DNA of 64,000 bases. Source: Frigoribacterium sp. Leaf263 (GTDB lineage: Bacteria; Actinomycetota; Actinomycetes; Actinomycetales; Microbacteriaceae). Position numbers and translations under genes: made by a program. The notes beneath the pieces are model-generated. The model was given only the letters and a program-made list of their open reading frames with translations, searched no databases and was not told where the DNA came from. The stretch spans positions 263,297 to 327,296 of the forward strand of contig NZ_LMMO01000003.1 of NCBI RefSeq assembly GCF_001422285.1. The letters run 5' to 3'. Shown piece after piece: positions 17,195 through 26,849 of the stretch; position 1 is the first letter of the stretch; each line of letters opens with the position of its first letter.

Positions 17195-18873
17195 CCACCC
17201 CGAAACGACTCGTCGCCGTCGCCGTCGCGATATCCCTCCTCGCGGCGCTCGCCGGCTGCGCGGGCATCCCCGACAGCGGGTCCGTCCAGCAGGGCGACCC
17301 GATCACCAGCGACGTCGTCGACAGCGACGTCGTGTACACGCCGAACGGCCCCTCGGTCGGCAGCTCCCAGGAGCAGCTGCTGAACGGGTTCCTCGCCGCC
17401 GGCACCGGGCCCCAGAACGACTACGCGGTCGCCAGGCAGTTCCTCTCGACGGGGTTCGCCGACGGCTGGAACCCGAGGGACAGCGTCATGGTCCGTCCGG
17501 GCACCGGGACGACGACCCGCGTCTCGGACACCCGTCTCGACTACACGTTCGTCGACTCGGCCACCGTCGACGACACCGGTCGCTACACGCCCGCCACGTC
17601 CTCCGTCCCGACGACGCTGGGCTACCGGTTCGTCCAGGAGGACGGCCAGTGGCGGATCAGCGACGCCCCCGACGGCATCGTGCTGACCCCGGCGACGTTC
17701 CAGTCGGTGTTCCGCTCGCACGCCATCTACTTCTACGACCCGACCTTCACGTACCTCGTGCCCGACGAGCGCTGGTTCCTCGCCCGGTCGTCGACGAGCA
17801 CGCGCATCGCGTCCGCGGTCCTCGCGGGCCCGTCGTCGTGGCTCCAGGGCGCCGTGGTGTCGGCGTTCCCCGACGGCACCCGGCTCTCGCTCACCGCCAT
17901 CACCGTCGACGACGGCACGGCGAGGGTCGACCTCACGGCCGATGCGCTCGGCGCGGACCCGACGGCCCGGGCCCGCATGCAGGCCCAGCTTCTGGCGAGC
18001 TTCTCGAGCGTGGCCGCGATCACGGCGGTCGAGCTGAGCGTCGAGTCGACGGCGCTCGACGTGCCGGAGCTCGGCCAGGACTCGCCCCTGCGCGACCCGA
18101 CCGTCGACGCCCGGCCTCTCGTCGTCGCCGACGGCGTGCTCGGCTTCGCGTCGAGGAGCGCCGTCAGCGAGCTGGCCGGGCTCTCGCCGACCGTGACGGA
18201 CCTCGGGGCCACCGCCCTCGAGCTCTCCGGCGATCAGACCCGTGCGGCGGTCGCGACCCCCGAGGGGGCCGTGCTCGTCCGAGCCGACGGCAGCAGCCGC
18301 CTCCTCGACGCCCGGCCGGGACTCGCGCCTCCATCGCTCGACGACCGCGGATACGTCTGGAGCGTCCCCGAGAGCGACCCCGGCGACCTCCTCGTCATCG
18401 GCGGCGACGGCGTCGTGCACGCCGTGTCCTCCTCGCTGCCCGACGGAGCCGACGTCGTCACCCTGCGCGTCTCGCGCGACGGCAGCCGGGTGCTCGCGCT
18501 CCTCGACGACGACGGCGACGCCCGTCTGACGGTCGCCGCGGTGGTCCGCGACGCGGAGGGGGTCCCCACGGCACTCGGGCCGGCCCTCGAACTCGCCACG
18601 GCGACGGGGGTGCCCGTCGACGCCACCTGGGCGGACCAGTCGTCGGTGGCCGTCCTCACCCGGGCGGGGGACGAGCCCCAGGTCACCGTCTCCGAGGTCG
18701 GCGGCCCCGCGACGTCCCGCGGTCGTCCGCCGGGCGATCCCGAGTCCATCGTGGGCGGCAACGGGGTGGGCCGGCTGCAGGTGCGCACGGCCGACGGGAT
18801 GGTCCTCGAGCCCCGGGGGAGCAGCTGGCAGGACAGCGGCATCCGCGCGGATCTGCTGGCCACCCAGCGCTGA
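17191..18873 (+). CDS. lpqB: Lipoprotein LpqB, MtrB-associated
   Basis: A 560-aa exported lipoprotein. The signal peptide ends in the lipobox L-A-G-C with lipidated C23. A GerMN domain follows (about residues 190-280), then a C-terminal beta-propeller-like region (about 300-555). In mycobacteria LpqB binds the MtrB sensor domain and modulates MtrA output; the tight ATGA overlap with mtrB supports the same role here. Length is normal for the family. About 100 nt of non-coding sequence separates it from the ComF-like gene, with no clear terminator. Confidence 0.95.
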   Translation: MTTPKRLVAVAVAISLLAALAGCAGIPDSGSVQQGDPITSDVVDSDVVYTPNGPSVGSSQEQLLNGFLAAGTGPQNDYAVARQFLSTGFADGWNPRDSVMVRPGTGTTTRVSDTRLDYTFVDSATVDDTGRYTPATSSVPTTLGYRFVQEDGQWRISDAPDGIVLTPATFQSVFRSHAIYFYDPTFTYLVPDERWFLARSSTSTRIASAVLAGPSSWLQGAVVSAFPDGTRLSLTAITVDDGTARVDLTADALGADPTARARMQAQLLASFSSVAAITAVELSVESTALDVPELGQDSPLRDPTVDARPLVVADGVLGFASRSAVSELAGLSPTVTDLGATALELSGDQTRAAVATPEGAVLVRADGSSRLLDARPGLAPPSLDDRGYVWSVPESDPGDLLVIGGDGVVHAVSSSLPDGADVVTLRVSRDGSRVLALLDDDGDARLTVAAVVRDAEGVPTALGPALELATATGVPVDATWADQSSVAVLTRAGDEPQVTVSEVGGPATSRGRPPGDPESIVGGNGVGRLQVRTADGMVLEPRGSSWQDSGIRADLLATQR

Positions 18874-18965
18874 CCCGCGGACCATCCTCCCCTCCCCAGC
18901 AGAGCGCTCCCCGTCGTCGGCGTGGATGACGCCGGTCCCGCTCGCGCCGGCCCGCGCCGCCGCGG

Positions 18966-18971
18966 CAGGCT
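18966..18971 (+). promoter_or_regulatory. Possible leaderless -10 before the ComF-family gene
   Basis: CAGGCT lies 6 nt before the ATG at 18978 with no ribosome site between. The hexamer departs from consensus at the first base, so support is modest. Confidence 0.35.
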
Positions 18972-18977
18972 GTCGTC

Positions 18978-19637
18978 ATGTCCGCACGATCCGCGCTCCG
19001 CGAGGCGCTCTCCGTGGTCTCCCCGGTCGAGTGCGCCGGCTGCGGCAGCCCCGACGTCGAGCTCTGCCCCGACTGCCGCAGGCGACTCGATCCCACAGTC
19101 CGCTCGCGCAGGCTCCTCACGGGGCTCGTCGTCGTGTCGGGGCTCGACTACGAGTTCGAGGTGCGCCGCGCCGTCATCGCGTTCAAGCAGCAGGGGCGTC
19201 TGCGGCTCGCCCGCCGGCTCGCCCCCGCACTCGCGGCCGCCCTCGACCGCGCGTGTCCGCCGGGACCGTCGCCGCCCCTCCTCGTGGCCGTGCCCGCGTC
19301 GAGGTCCGGACTCAGGAGGCGCGGGTACGACCCCGTGGGTCTGCTCGCCCGCGAGGCCGGGCTGGTCCTCGCACCGCGCCTCCTCGTGTCCGTCGCCGGG
19401 GCCGGCGGGCCGCAGAAGAGGCTCGACCGGGTGCAGCGCCAGCGGGCGCGCCAGGGGACGCTGAGGGCGACGACCGACCTGACGGGCCGCCGGGTGCTGC
19501 TCGTCGACGACGTCGTGACGACGGGGTCGACGCTCCTCGAGGCCGAGCGGGCGCTCGCGGCACGGGGTGCGGCGGTCGTCGCCGCGGCGTGCTTGGCGTC
19601 CACTCCGGAGACCGGGAGGAGCATCCGAGGTGCCTGA
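18978..19637 (+). CDS. ComF family phosphoribosyltransferase-like protein
   Basis: The 219-aa protein has an N-terminal zinc-ribbon set C19-x2-C22-x7-C30-x2-C33 and a phosphoribosyltransferase fold. The PRPP loop VLLVDDVVTTGST lies at about 174-186, and the family hallmark R-R-R-G-Y-D/N at about 114-119. ComF proteins are implicated in DNA uptake and in nucleotide salvage; in Actinobacteria the gene sits between lpqB and hpf (Rv3242c) without a competence operon. Its enzymatic activity here is unproven. AGGAGGCGCG copies occur in each orientation inside the gene, at RRRG and PRLL codons. Confidence 0.9.
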   Translation: MSARSALREALSVVSPVECAGCGSPDVELCPDCRRRLDPTVRSRRLLTGLVVVSGLDYEFEVRRAVIAFKQQGRLRLARRLAPALAAALDRACPPGPSPPLLVAVPASRSGLRRRGYDPVGLLAREAGLVLAPRLLVSVAGAGGPQKRLDRVQRQRARQGTLRATTDLTGRRVLLVDDVVTTGSTLLEAERALAARGAAVVAAACLASTPETGRSIRGA

Positions 19638-19761
19638 GCGACTCGCGACACGGTGGACGCGGGGTTACGCCGAGGTGCCGTCACGGTTACGGTGGGGCAA
19701 AAGGCGTGAAAGCACATCCGCCTGGCTGACAGGCGGCACGTCATAGCCAAAGGAGGTCGTC

Positions 19762-20472
19762 ATGGAAATTTCCGTCACGGGTCGAAACGTCGGCATCACC
19801 GATCGTTTCCGCGACTACGCCACTGACAAGGCCGACAAGGTGGCGCAGCTCGCCACGAAAGCCCTCGCGCTCGAGATCAAGGTCTCGAGGCACCACGAGA
19901 AGTCGAGCGGTCAGGCAGGAGACGACCGCGTCGAGCTCACCCTGATCGGGCCCGGGCCCCTCGTCCGCGCCGAGTCGACCGGCGGCGACAAGTACGTCGC
20001 CTTCGACCTCGCCATCGCGCGGCTGCTCGAACGCGTCCGTCGGGCCAAGGACCGCAAGAAGGTGCATCGCGGTCAGCACCGGCCCACATCGCTGCGTGAG
20101 GCCTCGACCTCCGACTTCAGCACGCACGGCGTCACACCGGCCGCGGCCGAGACCCTCGACGCCGTCCGGACGGGGTCGATCGCGGTCGTCGACGACGACG
20201 CCTCGATCGACGCGGAGGAGACGGAGGAGGACTACAGCCCGGTGGTCATCCGGTCGAAGGTCTTCGCCTCCACGCCCATGACGGTCGACGACGCGCTCTA
20301 CTACATGGAGCTCGTCGGTCACGACTTCTACCTCTTCATCGACTCGGCGACCGATCGGCCGAGCGTCGTGTACCGACGGAAGGGCTGGGACTACGGCGTC
20401 ATCGGTCTCGACCAGTCGGCCCCCGAGCTGCAGGAGGTCGCCACGGCGCTCCGGGCCGGCCTCGTCGACTGA
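19762..20472 (+). CDS. hpf: Long-form ribosome hibernation promoting factor
   Basis: A 236-aa long HPF. The N-terminal HPF/RaiA domain (about 1-105) binds the decoding centre: MEISVTGRNV...ITDRFRDYA...K-V. An acidic linker precedes the C-terminal dimerisation domain (about 165-225) with V-V-I-R-S-K-V-F, P-M-T-V-D-D-A and L-V-G-H-D-F-Y-L-F. It pairs 70S ribosomes into inactive 100S dimers in stationary phase. A very strong AAAGGAGG ribosome site lies 5 nt before ATG. A hairpin terminator follows. The position between the ComF-family gene and secA matches Rv3241c. Confidence 0.95.
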   Translation: MEISVTGRNVGITDRFRDYATDKADKVAQLATKALALEIKVSRHHEKSSGQAGDDRVELTLIGPGPLVRAESTGGDKYVAFDLAIARLLERVRRAKDRKKVHRGQHRPTSLREASTSDFSTHGVTPAAAETLDAVRTGSIAVVDDDASIDAEETEEDYSPVVIRSKVFASTPMTVDDALYYMELVGHDFYLFIDSATDRPSVVYRRKGWDYGVIGLDQSAPELQEVATALRAGLVD

Positions 20473-20478
20473 CCGTCG

Positions 20479-20512
20479 GGGCGTCCGATCCGGCGCAGCC
20501 GGTCGGGCGCCC
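20479..20512 (+). terminator. Hairpin terminator after hpf
   Basis: GGGCGTCCGATCCGG pairs with CCGGTCGGGCGCCC across a CGCAG loop, with one wobble and one bulged T. It starts 6 nt after the hpf stop. No T-tract follows, as is common at this G+C. Confidence 0.55.
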
Positions 20513-20587
20513 TCGCGGTCCCTCGGCGGCCACGGTCCTGAGAAGGCGGCGAGGTGATCGCTTGCCGGTTCACAGGGCCGTGGCCGC

Positions 20588-20593
20588 TAGTCT
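20588..20593 (+). promoter_or_regulatory. -10 hexamer of secA
   Basis: TAGTCT predicts a start near 20600 and a leader of about 110 nt. No good -35 is visible at 16-19 bp. Confidence 0.45.
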
Positions 20594-20712
20594 TGTTACC
20601 ATTCCGTGCTCGTCCGTCCGCGGGTCGAGCCGATCTCGGCGTGGCCCACGGGCCCGCCTCACGGGGCGCGCGGCTCTCGTCGTGCGCTCGACCGAAACAC
20701 AGGGAGTAACCG

Positions 20713-23538
20713 GTGGCCAACGTTCTCGAGAAGGTCCTTCGCGTCGGCGAGGGTCGCACCCTCCGCAGGCTGAAGGCGTACGCCAAAGCCGTCAACGAGC
20801 TCGAGGACGACTTCACCACCCTCACCGACGACGAGCTGAAGAACGAGACCGTCGAGCTGCGCGAGCGCTACGCCGGCGGCGAGTCGCTCGACGATCTGCT
20901 GCCCGAGGCGTTCGCCGCCGTCCGCGAGGCCTCCAAGCGCACCCTCGGTCTCCGGCACTTCGACGTGCAGCTGATGGGCGGCGCGGCGCTCCACCTCGGC
21001 AACATCGCCGAGATGAAGACCGGCGAGGGCAAGACCCTCGTGGCGACCACGGCCGCCTACCTCAACGCCATCGCCTCGCGCGGCGTGCACGTGATCACGG
21101 TCAACGACTTCCTCGCGAGCTACCAGTCCGAGCTGATGGGTCGCGTCTTCCGCGCCCTGGGCATGACCACGGGGTGCATCCTCGCAGGCCAGACCCCGGC
21201 GCAGCGCCGCGAGCAGTACGCCGCCGACATCACCTACGGCACGAACAACGAGTTCGGCTTCGACTACCTCCGCGACAACATGGCCTGGCAATCGCAGGAC
21301 ATGGTCCAGCGCGGACACTTCTTCGCCGTCGTCGACGAGGTCGACTCCATCCTGATCGACGAGGCCCGCACGCCCCTCATCATCTCGGGGCCCGCCAGCG
21401 GCGAGGCCAACCGCTGGTTCGCGGAGTTCGCCACCATCGCGCGTCGCCTGGTGTCGGGGGTCGACTTCGAGGTCGACGAGAAGAAGCGCACGGTCGGGGT
21501 GCTCGAGCCGGGCATCGAGAAGGTCGAGGACTACCTCGGCATCGACAACCTGTACGAGTCCGCCAACACGCCGCTCATCTCGTTCCTCAACAACGCCATC
21601 AAGGCCGACGCTCTGTTCAAGCGCGACAAGGACTACGTCGTCATCAACGGCGAGGTGCTGATCGTCGACGAGCACACCGGTCGCATCCTCAGCGGGCGCC
21701 GCTACAACGAGGGCATCCACCAGGCCATCGAGGCGAAGGAGGGCGTCGAGGTCAAGGCCGAGAACCAGACCCTCGCGACGGTGACGCTGCAGAACTACTT
21801 CCGTCTGTACAAGAAGCTCTCGGGCATGACGGGAACGGCCGAGACCGAGGCCGCCGAGTTCATGAGCACCTACAAGCTCGGCGTCGTCCCGATCCCCACG
21901 AACCGGCCGATGCAGCGCATCGACCAGACGGACCTGGTCTACAAGAACGAGACGGCGAAGTTCGACCAGGTGGTCGAGGACATCGTCGAACGGCACGCCA
22001 AGAAGCAGCCCGTCCTGGTGGGCACCACGAGCGTCGAGAAGAGCGAGTACCTCTCGCGTCTGCTGGCCAAGAAGGGCGTCAAGCACGAGGTGCTGAACGC
22101 TAAGAACCACGCCCGCGAGGCGGCCATCGTCGCACAGGCGGGTCGGGCCGGCGCCGTCACGGTCGCCACCAACATGGCCGGCCGTGGGACGGACATCATG
22201 CTCGGAGGCAACGCGGAGTTCCTCGCGGTCGCCGAGATGAACGCCAAGGGGCTCAGCCCGGTCGACACGCCCGACGAGTACGAGGCGGCCTGGGATGCCG
22301 TGTTCGCCTCCCACAAGGAGGCCGTCGCCGAGGAGGCCGCCGCGGTCGTCGAGGCGGGCGGGCTCTACGTGCTCGGCACGGAGCGCCACGAGTCCCGTCG
22401 CATCGACAACCAGCTCCGCGGCCGCAGCGGTCGTCAGGGGGACCCGGGCGAGAGCCGCTTCTACCTGTCGCTCACCGACGATCTCATGCGTCTGTTCAAC
22501 TCCGGTGCCGCCGAGTCGCTCATGGGCCGCGGCAACGTCCCCGACGACCTCGCCATCGAGAACAAGATCGTCGGTCGGGCGATCCGTTCCGCTCAGTCGC
22601 AGGTCGAGTCCCGCAACGCCGAGATCCGGAAGAACGTCCTCAAATACGACGACGTCCTCAATCGGCAGCGCGAGGCTATCTACGGCGACCGTCGGCACAT
22701 CCTCGAGGGCGACGATCTCCAGGACCGCGCCTCGAAGTTCCTCGACGACGTCGTGAACGAGGTCATCGATCAGCACACGGGCGAGGGCGGACCCGACGAC
22801 TGGGATCTCGATGCCCTGTGGACCGAGCTCCGCACCCTCTACCCGATCTCGATCACGATCGACGAGGTCATCACCGAGGCCGGCTCGAAGGGCAAGGCGA
22901 CGCGCGAGTTCCTCGGTCAGGAGATCCTCTCCGACGCCAAGGTGGCCTACCAGAACCGCGAGGCGACCCTCGGCGAGGCGGCCATGCGCGAGCTCGAGCG
23001 TCGTGTCGTGCTCTCGGTGATCGATCGCCGCTGGCGCGACCACCTCTACGAGATGGACTACCTGAAAGACGGGATCGGTCTGCGGGCGATGGCGCAGCGC
23101 GACCCGCTGGTCGAGTACCAGCGCGAGGGCTACGCGCTGTTCCAGAGCATGATGGGCCAGATCCGCGAGGAGTCGGTGGGCTTCCTGTTCAACCTCGAGG
23201 TCGAGGTCCAGAACCAGGTCGGCGCCGAGAAGACGCCGGTGATCGCTGCGAAGGGGCTCGGCAACGAGCAGGCCCCTCCCGCCCTCGAGTACTCGGCGCC
23301 GAACATCGACGGCGAGGTCGAGGTCCGCGACCAGAAGGGCCGCCTCGAGAAGGGGGCCACGGCCCGCGCCCAGCGCCTGCAGGAGACCGCCACGCAGACG
23401 ACGGCGCCCGAGGTGGCCGCGGCGCGGGCATCGAGCGGCACGGCGCCGGCGGGCAAGGGCGCGTTCGGTCAGAAGACCGGAGGCGACGAGCCCGCACCCG
23501 TGAACCGGGCCGAGCGCCGGGCGGCCGGCAAGAAGTAG
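20713..23538 (+). CDS. secA: Preprotein translocase ATPase SecA
   Basis: A 941-aa SecA motor that drives proteins through SecYEG. Nucleotide-binding motifs are M-K-T-G-E-G-K-T (about 100-107, Walker A), [15 protein letters not shown] (about 209-223, Walker B region), M-A-G-R-G-T-D-I and R-G-R-S-G-R-Q-G-D. The preprotein cross-linking domain and helical scaffold follow. The C-terminus lacks the Cys-rich zinc/SecB motif and ends in a basic tail, as in actinobacterial SecA1. GTG start at 20713 has GGGAG upstream. It is followed by a 20-bp terminator. The length (about 940) agrees with the essential SecA1. Confidence 0.97.
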   Translation: MANVLEKVLRVGEGRTLRRLKAYAKAVNELEDDFTTLTDDELKNETVELRERYAGGESLDDLLPEAFAAVREASKRTLGLRHFDVQLMGGAALHLGNIAEMKTGEGKTLVATTAAYLNAIASRGVHVITVNDFLASYQSELMGRVFRALGMTTGCILAGQTPAQRREQYAADITYGTNNEFGFDYLRDNMAWQSQDMVQRGHFFAVVDEVDSILIDEARTPLIISGPASGEANRWFAEFATIARRLVSGVDFEVDEKKRTVGVLEPGIEKVEDYLGIDNLYESANTPLISFLNNAIKADALFKRDKDYVVINGEVLIVDEHTGRILSGRRYNEGIHQAIEAKEGVEVKAENQTLATVTLQNYFRLYKKLSGMTGTAETEAAEFMSTYKLGVVPIPTNRPMQRIDQTDLVYKNETAKFDQVVEDIVERHAKKQPVLVGTTSVEKSEYLSRLLAKKGVKHEVLNAKNHAREAAIVAQAGRAGAVTVATNMAGRGTDIMLGGNAEFLAVAEMNAKGLSPVDTPDEYEAAWDAVFASHKEAVAEEAAAVVEAGGLYVLGTERHESRRIDNQLRGRSGRQGDPGESRFYLSLTDDLMRLFNSGAAESLMGRGNVPDDLAIENKIVGRAIRSAQSQVESRNAEIRKNVLKYDDVLNRQREAIYGDRRHILEGDDLQDRASKFLDDVVNEVIDQHTGEGGPDDWDLDALWTELRTLYPISITIDEVITEAGSKGKATREFLGQEILSDAKVAYQNREATLGEAAMRELERRVVLSVIDRRWRDHLYEMDYLKDGIGLRAMAQRDPLVEYQREGYALFQSMMGQIREESVGFLFNLEVEVQNQVGAEKTPVIAAKGLGNEQAPPALEYSAPNIDGEVEVRDQKGRLEKGATARAQRLQETATQTTAPEVAAARASSGTAPAGKGAFGQKTGGDEPAPVNRAERRAAGKK

Positions 23539-23572
23539 GCCGGTACTGGACGATCGGTCGCGACCGGTCACG

Positions 23573-23618
23573 CGACGACGGAGGCGCACCCGCTCAGGCG
23601 GGTGCGCCTCCGTCGTCG
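23573..23618. terminator. Bidirectional hairpin between secA and the Rv3235-like gene
   Basis: The left arm 23573-23592 (starts CGACGACGGAGG) pairs perfectly over 20 bp with 23599-23618 across a CTCAGG loop. It lies between convergent genes and can serve both. Confidence 0.8.
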
Positions 23619-23653
23619 GCGGGGGAGGCCCCGTGTCGGCGCCGCCTCTCGGA

Positions 23654-24148
23654 TCAGAGGATGTGGAGGGCGCTCGCCTGCCACCGGCCCCGGACGGTCT
23701 CGAGGCGCACGGCGACGGCGCGGCTGCGCCCCCGACCGTGGACGACGACGACGCCCTCGACGATGCCGTGAACGGGTTCCGCGATCCGCACCGGCCCGAA
23801 CCGCAGGATCGGGCGCTGGGGTCGGACGCCGTGGGCGACGCGGGCCCTCGTCGAGATCCTGACCCTGTTGCGCAGGGTCGCGAACACCTCGGCGGTGACC
23901 CAGCGCGACAGCTGCTCGATGTCGCGTGCCCCGGCCATGACCTCGAGCACCGAACGGGCGAGGGCTTCGACGGCCGCCTCGGCGGTGATGGGCTTGCCCC
24001 GGGGTGCGAAGGGGTCCGGCGAGATGGCCGCCAGCGTCCCGCAGCCGGGCACGGCGCTCAGATGGCGTTCCAGCGGGATCGACCCCGTGGGCGACTCGAC
24101 GCCCGTGCGGGGGCGGGCTGACGTGGTGGCGCGTGGTGAAGAGGGCAT
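23654..24148 (-). CDS. Rv3235 family protein
   Basis: The 164-aa protein has a disordered N-terminus (about 1-55) and a compact alpha+beta domain: A-A-V-E-A-L-A-R-S-V-L-E-V-M-A-G-A-R, L-S-R-W-V-T, V-F-A-T-L-R-N-R, then beta strands ending in R-G-R-W-Q-A-S-A-L-H-I. This is the pattern of the actinobacterial Rv3235 family next to secA. Its function is unknown. The ATG at 24148 is supported by a promoter at 24187-24216. The long frame that runs further upstream lies antisense to pdtaS. Confidence 0.82.
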   Translation of the reverse strand: MPSSPRATTSARPRTGVESPTGSIPLERHLSAVPGCGTLAAISPDPFAPRGKPITAEAAVEALARSVLEVMAGARDIEQLSRWVTAEVFATLRNRVRISTRARVAHGVRPQRPILRFGPVRIAEPVHGIVEGVVVVHGRGRSRAVAVRLETVRGRWQASALHIL

Positions 24149-24186
24149 CGTGCTCGTACTTTCGTGACGGCGGCTCGGTCGTACAC

Positions 24187-24216
24187 AACATATGACATCC
24201 GGTATTGGTTCGACAA
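24187..24216 (-). promoter_or_regulatory. Two-hexamer promoter of the Rv3235-like gene
   Basis: On the minus strand TTGTCG (24216-24211) and TATGTT (24192-24187) are 18 bp apart in an unusually A+T-rich pocket. A start near 24180 would give a leader of about 32 nt. Confidence 0.4.
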
Positions 24217-24292
24217 GGACAGGCCGGGCTGTGGAGAGATCGCGGTCGTCCACAGAGCGCGACCCGCGCCTCCTGGGGTCCACGGGTCGACC

Positions 24293-24298
24293 TAGACT
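24293..24298 (+). promoter_or_regulatory. -10 hexamer of leaderless promoter, pdtaS
   Basis: TAGACT ends 6 nt before the GTG at 24305 and no ribosome site intervenes. Confidence 0.6.
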
Positions 24299-24304
24299 GG
24301 GGCG

Positions 24305-25798
24305 GTGTCGACGCTCAGTGATCTCGTACTCGCCCAGGGCCGCTCCAGCGAAGCGGACATCGAGTGGTTGCACCTGCTGGTCGGCGACTGGCAGCTGCTG
24401 GCCGACCTGGCCTTCGCCGACATGGTCCTCTGGGTGCCCACGCAGACGGGCAGCTTCGTCGCCGTCGCCCATGCGCGCCCGTCCAGCAGCGCGACGCTCT
24501 TCTACCGCGACTTCGTCGGACAAGAGGTGCGCCCCGAGTGGCGCGTGCAGATCGATGCGGCGTTCTCGTCCACCCGCATCGTCGACTCCGCCGCCCCCGA
24601 CTGGTACGAAGAGACCCCCACGCGGGTGCGCGCCGTCCCCGTGCTGCGTCGACTCGGTGCGAGCCGCCCCGATGTGACCGAGGCGCCCATCGCCGTCATC
24701 ACCCGGCACACGAACCTCAGCGAGGCCCGCACCCCGAGCCGGCAGGAGCTCACGTTCAACCAGTGCGCGAACGACCTGTTCGCGATGATCGCCGCGGGGG
24801 ACTTCCCCGACCTCGGGGCGCCGACCGGCCCCCGGCGCGGCGCTCCCCGCGCCTCCGACGGGCTCCTCCGCCTCGACGTCGACGGCACGGTCACCTTCGC
24901 CAGCCCCAACGGGCTCTCGGCCTTCAATCGCATGGGCTTCGACGGCGAGCTCGAAGGGGAGTCCCTCGCCGAGGTGACGACGAACCTGCTGCAGGGCAAG
25001 CTGGTCATCGACGAGTCCCTGCCGCTGGTCGTCACCGGGCGGGCGCCATGGCGCACCGACATCGAGGCCCGGGGTGTGACGGTGTCGCTCCGGGCGATCC
25101 CGCTGCGTGATCGGGGCGAGCGCATGGGCGCCATCGTGCTCTGCCGCGACGTCACCGAGCTGCGGCACCAGGAGCGCGAGCTCATCACCAAAGACGCGAC
25201 GATCCGCGAGATCCACCACCGGGTCAAGAACAACCTGCAGACCGTGGCGTCCCTCCTGCGCATCCAGGCGAGGCGGACGCACACCGACGTGGCCCGCGAG
25301 GCGCTGACCCAGGCGATGCGGCGGGTCGCCTCGATCGCGGTCGTGCACGACACGCTGTCCGAGGGCCTCAGCCAGAACGTGGACTTCGACACGGTCTTCG
25401 ACCGCGTCCTCATGCTCATCGCCGAAGTGGCCTCGAGTCACAACACGACCGTGCGGCCCGCCCTCGTCGGCAGCTTCGGCGCCCTGCCGAGCGAGTACGC
25501 GACACCGCTCGCGCTGGCGCTGACCGAGCTGGTCACCAACGCGGTCGAGCACGGCCTCGACGGCCGCGACGGCGAGGTGCAGATCGTCGCCGAGCGCGAC
25601 GACGAGCAGCTGACCGTCAAGGTGCGCGACAACGGCGTCGGTCTGCCCGAGGGCAAGGTCGGCTCCGGTCTCGGCACGCAGATCGTCCGCACGCTCATCC
25701 AGGGCGAGCTCGGCGGCACGATCGACTGGCACACGCTCGTCGGCAGCGGCACCGAGGTCACCATCGAGATCCCGTTCCGCTGGCTCACCCAGTCCTGA
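24305..25798 (+). CDS. pdtaS: PdtaS-type sensor histidine kinase
   Basis: A 497-aa soluble kinase. The N-terminal GAF-like sensor (about 1-150), a PAS domain (about 180-290), a HisKA_2 domain with phospho-acceptor in E-I-H-H-R-V-K-N-N-L-Q-T (H304/H305) and an HATPase_c domain (N-box ALTELVTNAVEHG, G-box DNGVGL) appear in that order. It has no membrane segment. PdtaS (Rv3220c) signals through the antiterminator PdtaR and is next to whiB1 in M. tuberculosis, as here; pdtaR is not in this window. A GTG start with TAGACT at 6 nt suggests a leaderless transcript. Confidence 0.93.
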   Translation: MSTLSDLVLAQGRSSEADIEWLHLLVGDWQLLADLAFADMVLWVPTQTGSFVAVAHARPSSSATLFYRDFVGQEVRPEWRVQIDAAFSSTRIVDSAAPDWYEETPTRVRAVPVLRRLGASRPDVTEAPIAVITRHTNLSEARTPSRQELTFNQCANDLFAMIAAGDFPDLGAPTGPRRGAPRASDGLLRLDVDGTVTFASPNGLSAFNRMGFDGELEGESLAEVTTNLLQGKLVIDESLPLVVTGRAPWRTDIEARGVTVSLRAIPLRDRGERMGAIVLCRDVTELRHQERELITKDATIREIHHRVKNNLQTVASLLRIQARRTHTDVAREALTQAMRRVASIAVVHDTLSEGLSQNVDFDTVFDRVLMLIAEVASSHNTTVRPALVGSFGALPSEYATPLALALTELVTNAVEHGLDGRDGEVQIVAERDDEQLTVKVRDNGVGLPEGKVGSGLGTQIVRTLIQGELGGTIDWHTLVGSGTEVTIEIPFRWLTQS

Positions 25799-25838
25799 CG
25801 GCCCGCCCGAGCACGCGACGAGCGTGCCCGGACAGCGA

Positions 25839-25869
25839 CGAGGCCGGCTCCCCAGGGGAGCCGGCCTCG
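25839..25869. terminator. Bidirectional hairpin between pdtaS and whiB1
   Basis: CGAGGCCGGCTCC pairs with GGAGCCGGCCTCG (13 bp) across a 5-nt loop, between two convergent genes. Confidence 0.75.
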
Positions 25870-25914
25870 TGACGAGCCCGTCGGTCGGTCGCGACCGCCG
25901 TCGGGCGAGAAGGT

Positions 25915-26163
25915 CTAGCTGGCGCGACGAGCGCGAGCCGCACGGCGCTTCAGCGCACGACGCTCGTCTTCGCTGAGGCCGCCCCAGACGCCGGAATCCT
26001 GGCTGGTCTCGAGGGCGTACTGGAGGCACGTCTCGGTGACGGTGCACCGACCGCAGACGGTCTTGGCCTTGTCGATCTGGTCGACAGCGGGGCCCGTGTT
26101 GCCGACGGGGAAGAACAGCTCCGGGTCTGCGGTCAGGCAGGCGGCCTTGTCACGCCAATCCAT
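25915..26163 (-). CDS. whiB1: WhiB1-type iron-sulfur regulator
   Basis: An 82-aa WhiB protein beginning M-D-W-R-D-K-A-A-C. Cysteines C9, C37, C40 and C46 ligate the [4Fe-4S] cluster, GVWGGLS is at 58-64 and the tail is Arg-rich. Size, the short N-terminus and position beside pdtaS identify WhiB1 (Rv3219), an essential NO-responsive regulator that binds the principal sigma factor. AAAGGAG lies about 9 nt before ATG. A 167-bp intergenic region is shared with the divergent small membrane protein. Confidence 0.95.
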   Translation of the reverse strand: MDWRDKAACLTADPELFFPVGNTGPAVDQIDKAKTVCGRCTVTETCLQYALETSQDSGVWGGLSEDERRALKRRAARARRAS

Positions 26164-26330
26164 CGATGGGTACTCCTTTAAATGCTGAACCGGCGCAACG
26201 AAGCACCGGTTCCGGATGGGGGAAAGAGAAAGAATTCGGGAGGCGCGCACAGCCGTGTGCACGTCACTTCGACCTCGAATATGGTCGCATACTGGTACGG
26301 CCAAATCAAGGATTTTGTGGAGGGCCACGC

Positions 26331-26789
26331 ATGAGCCGAGCGGCTGAGAACGACCCCGCCGAGCCGACAGATCCGTCTGCCGCGACACGTCGACCGCCCC
26401 TCCTGTGGGTGCTGCTCGTGCTGCTCGTCGGCGAGCTCGTCGTCGTGGGCGGGGCCGCGGCCTATCTGCTCATCGAGCTCGTCGTCGCGACCCCGTCGTC
26501 GTACCCCTCCGCGGTGGCCGTGCTCGTGCTGACGCTGATGGCGGCGGCGTGGCTGGGCTCGATCGTCGTCGGGGCCTTCCGTGGCCGGGCCTGGATCCGC
26601 GGCGCCGCCATCGTCTGGCAGGTGCTCCAGGTGGCCGTCGGCGTCGGCAGCCTCCAAGGGACGTTCGCGAACCCCACCGTGGGGCTCTGGCTCATCGTCC
26701 CGGCCGTGCTCGTGGTCGTCCTGCTGCTCACCCCGTCGGTGACCGCAGCCACCGCCGCCCGCGACGAAGCGCCGCCCCGCACCTACTGA
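26331..26789 (+). CDS. Small four-helix membrane protein, unknown function
   Basis: The 152-aa protein has a short polar N-terminus and four hydrophobic stretches at about 24-50, 60-82, 88-106 and 115-137. No enzyme motif is visible. The ATG is preceded by GGAGG-type sequence (GTGGAGGG). It is divergent from whiB1 and convergent with bcp, with an AGGAGGCGCG copy between them. It is not recognised beyond a generic actinobacterial membrane protein. Confidence 0.7.
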   Translation: MSRAAENDPAEPTDPSAATRRPPLLWVLLVLLVGELVVVGGAAAYLLIELVVATPSSYPSAVAVLVLTLMAAAWLGSIVVGAFRGRAWIRGAAIVWQVLQVAVGVGSLQGTFANPTVGLWLIVPAVLVVVLLLTPSVTAATAARDEAPPRTY

Positions 26790-26849
26790 CGCCGCCTCGC
26801 AGACGAGTGCGGAGCCGAGGAGGCGCGCGACGGCGCCCCGGGACCGCCC

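Noticed and set aside
20659-23589. 976-codon open frame antisense to secA
   Set aside because: Shadow of SecA; no family features and no start signals of its own.
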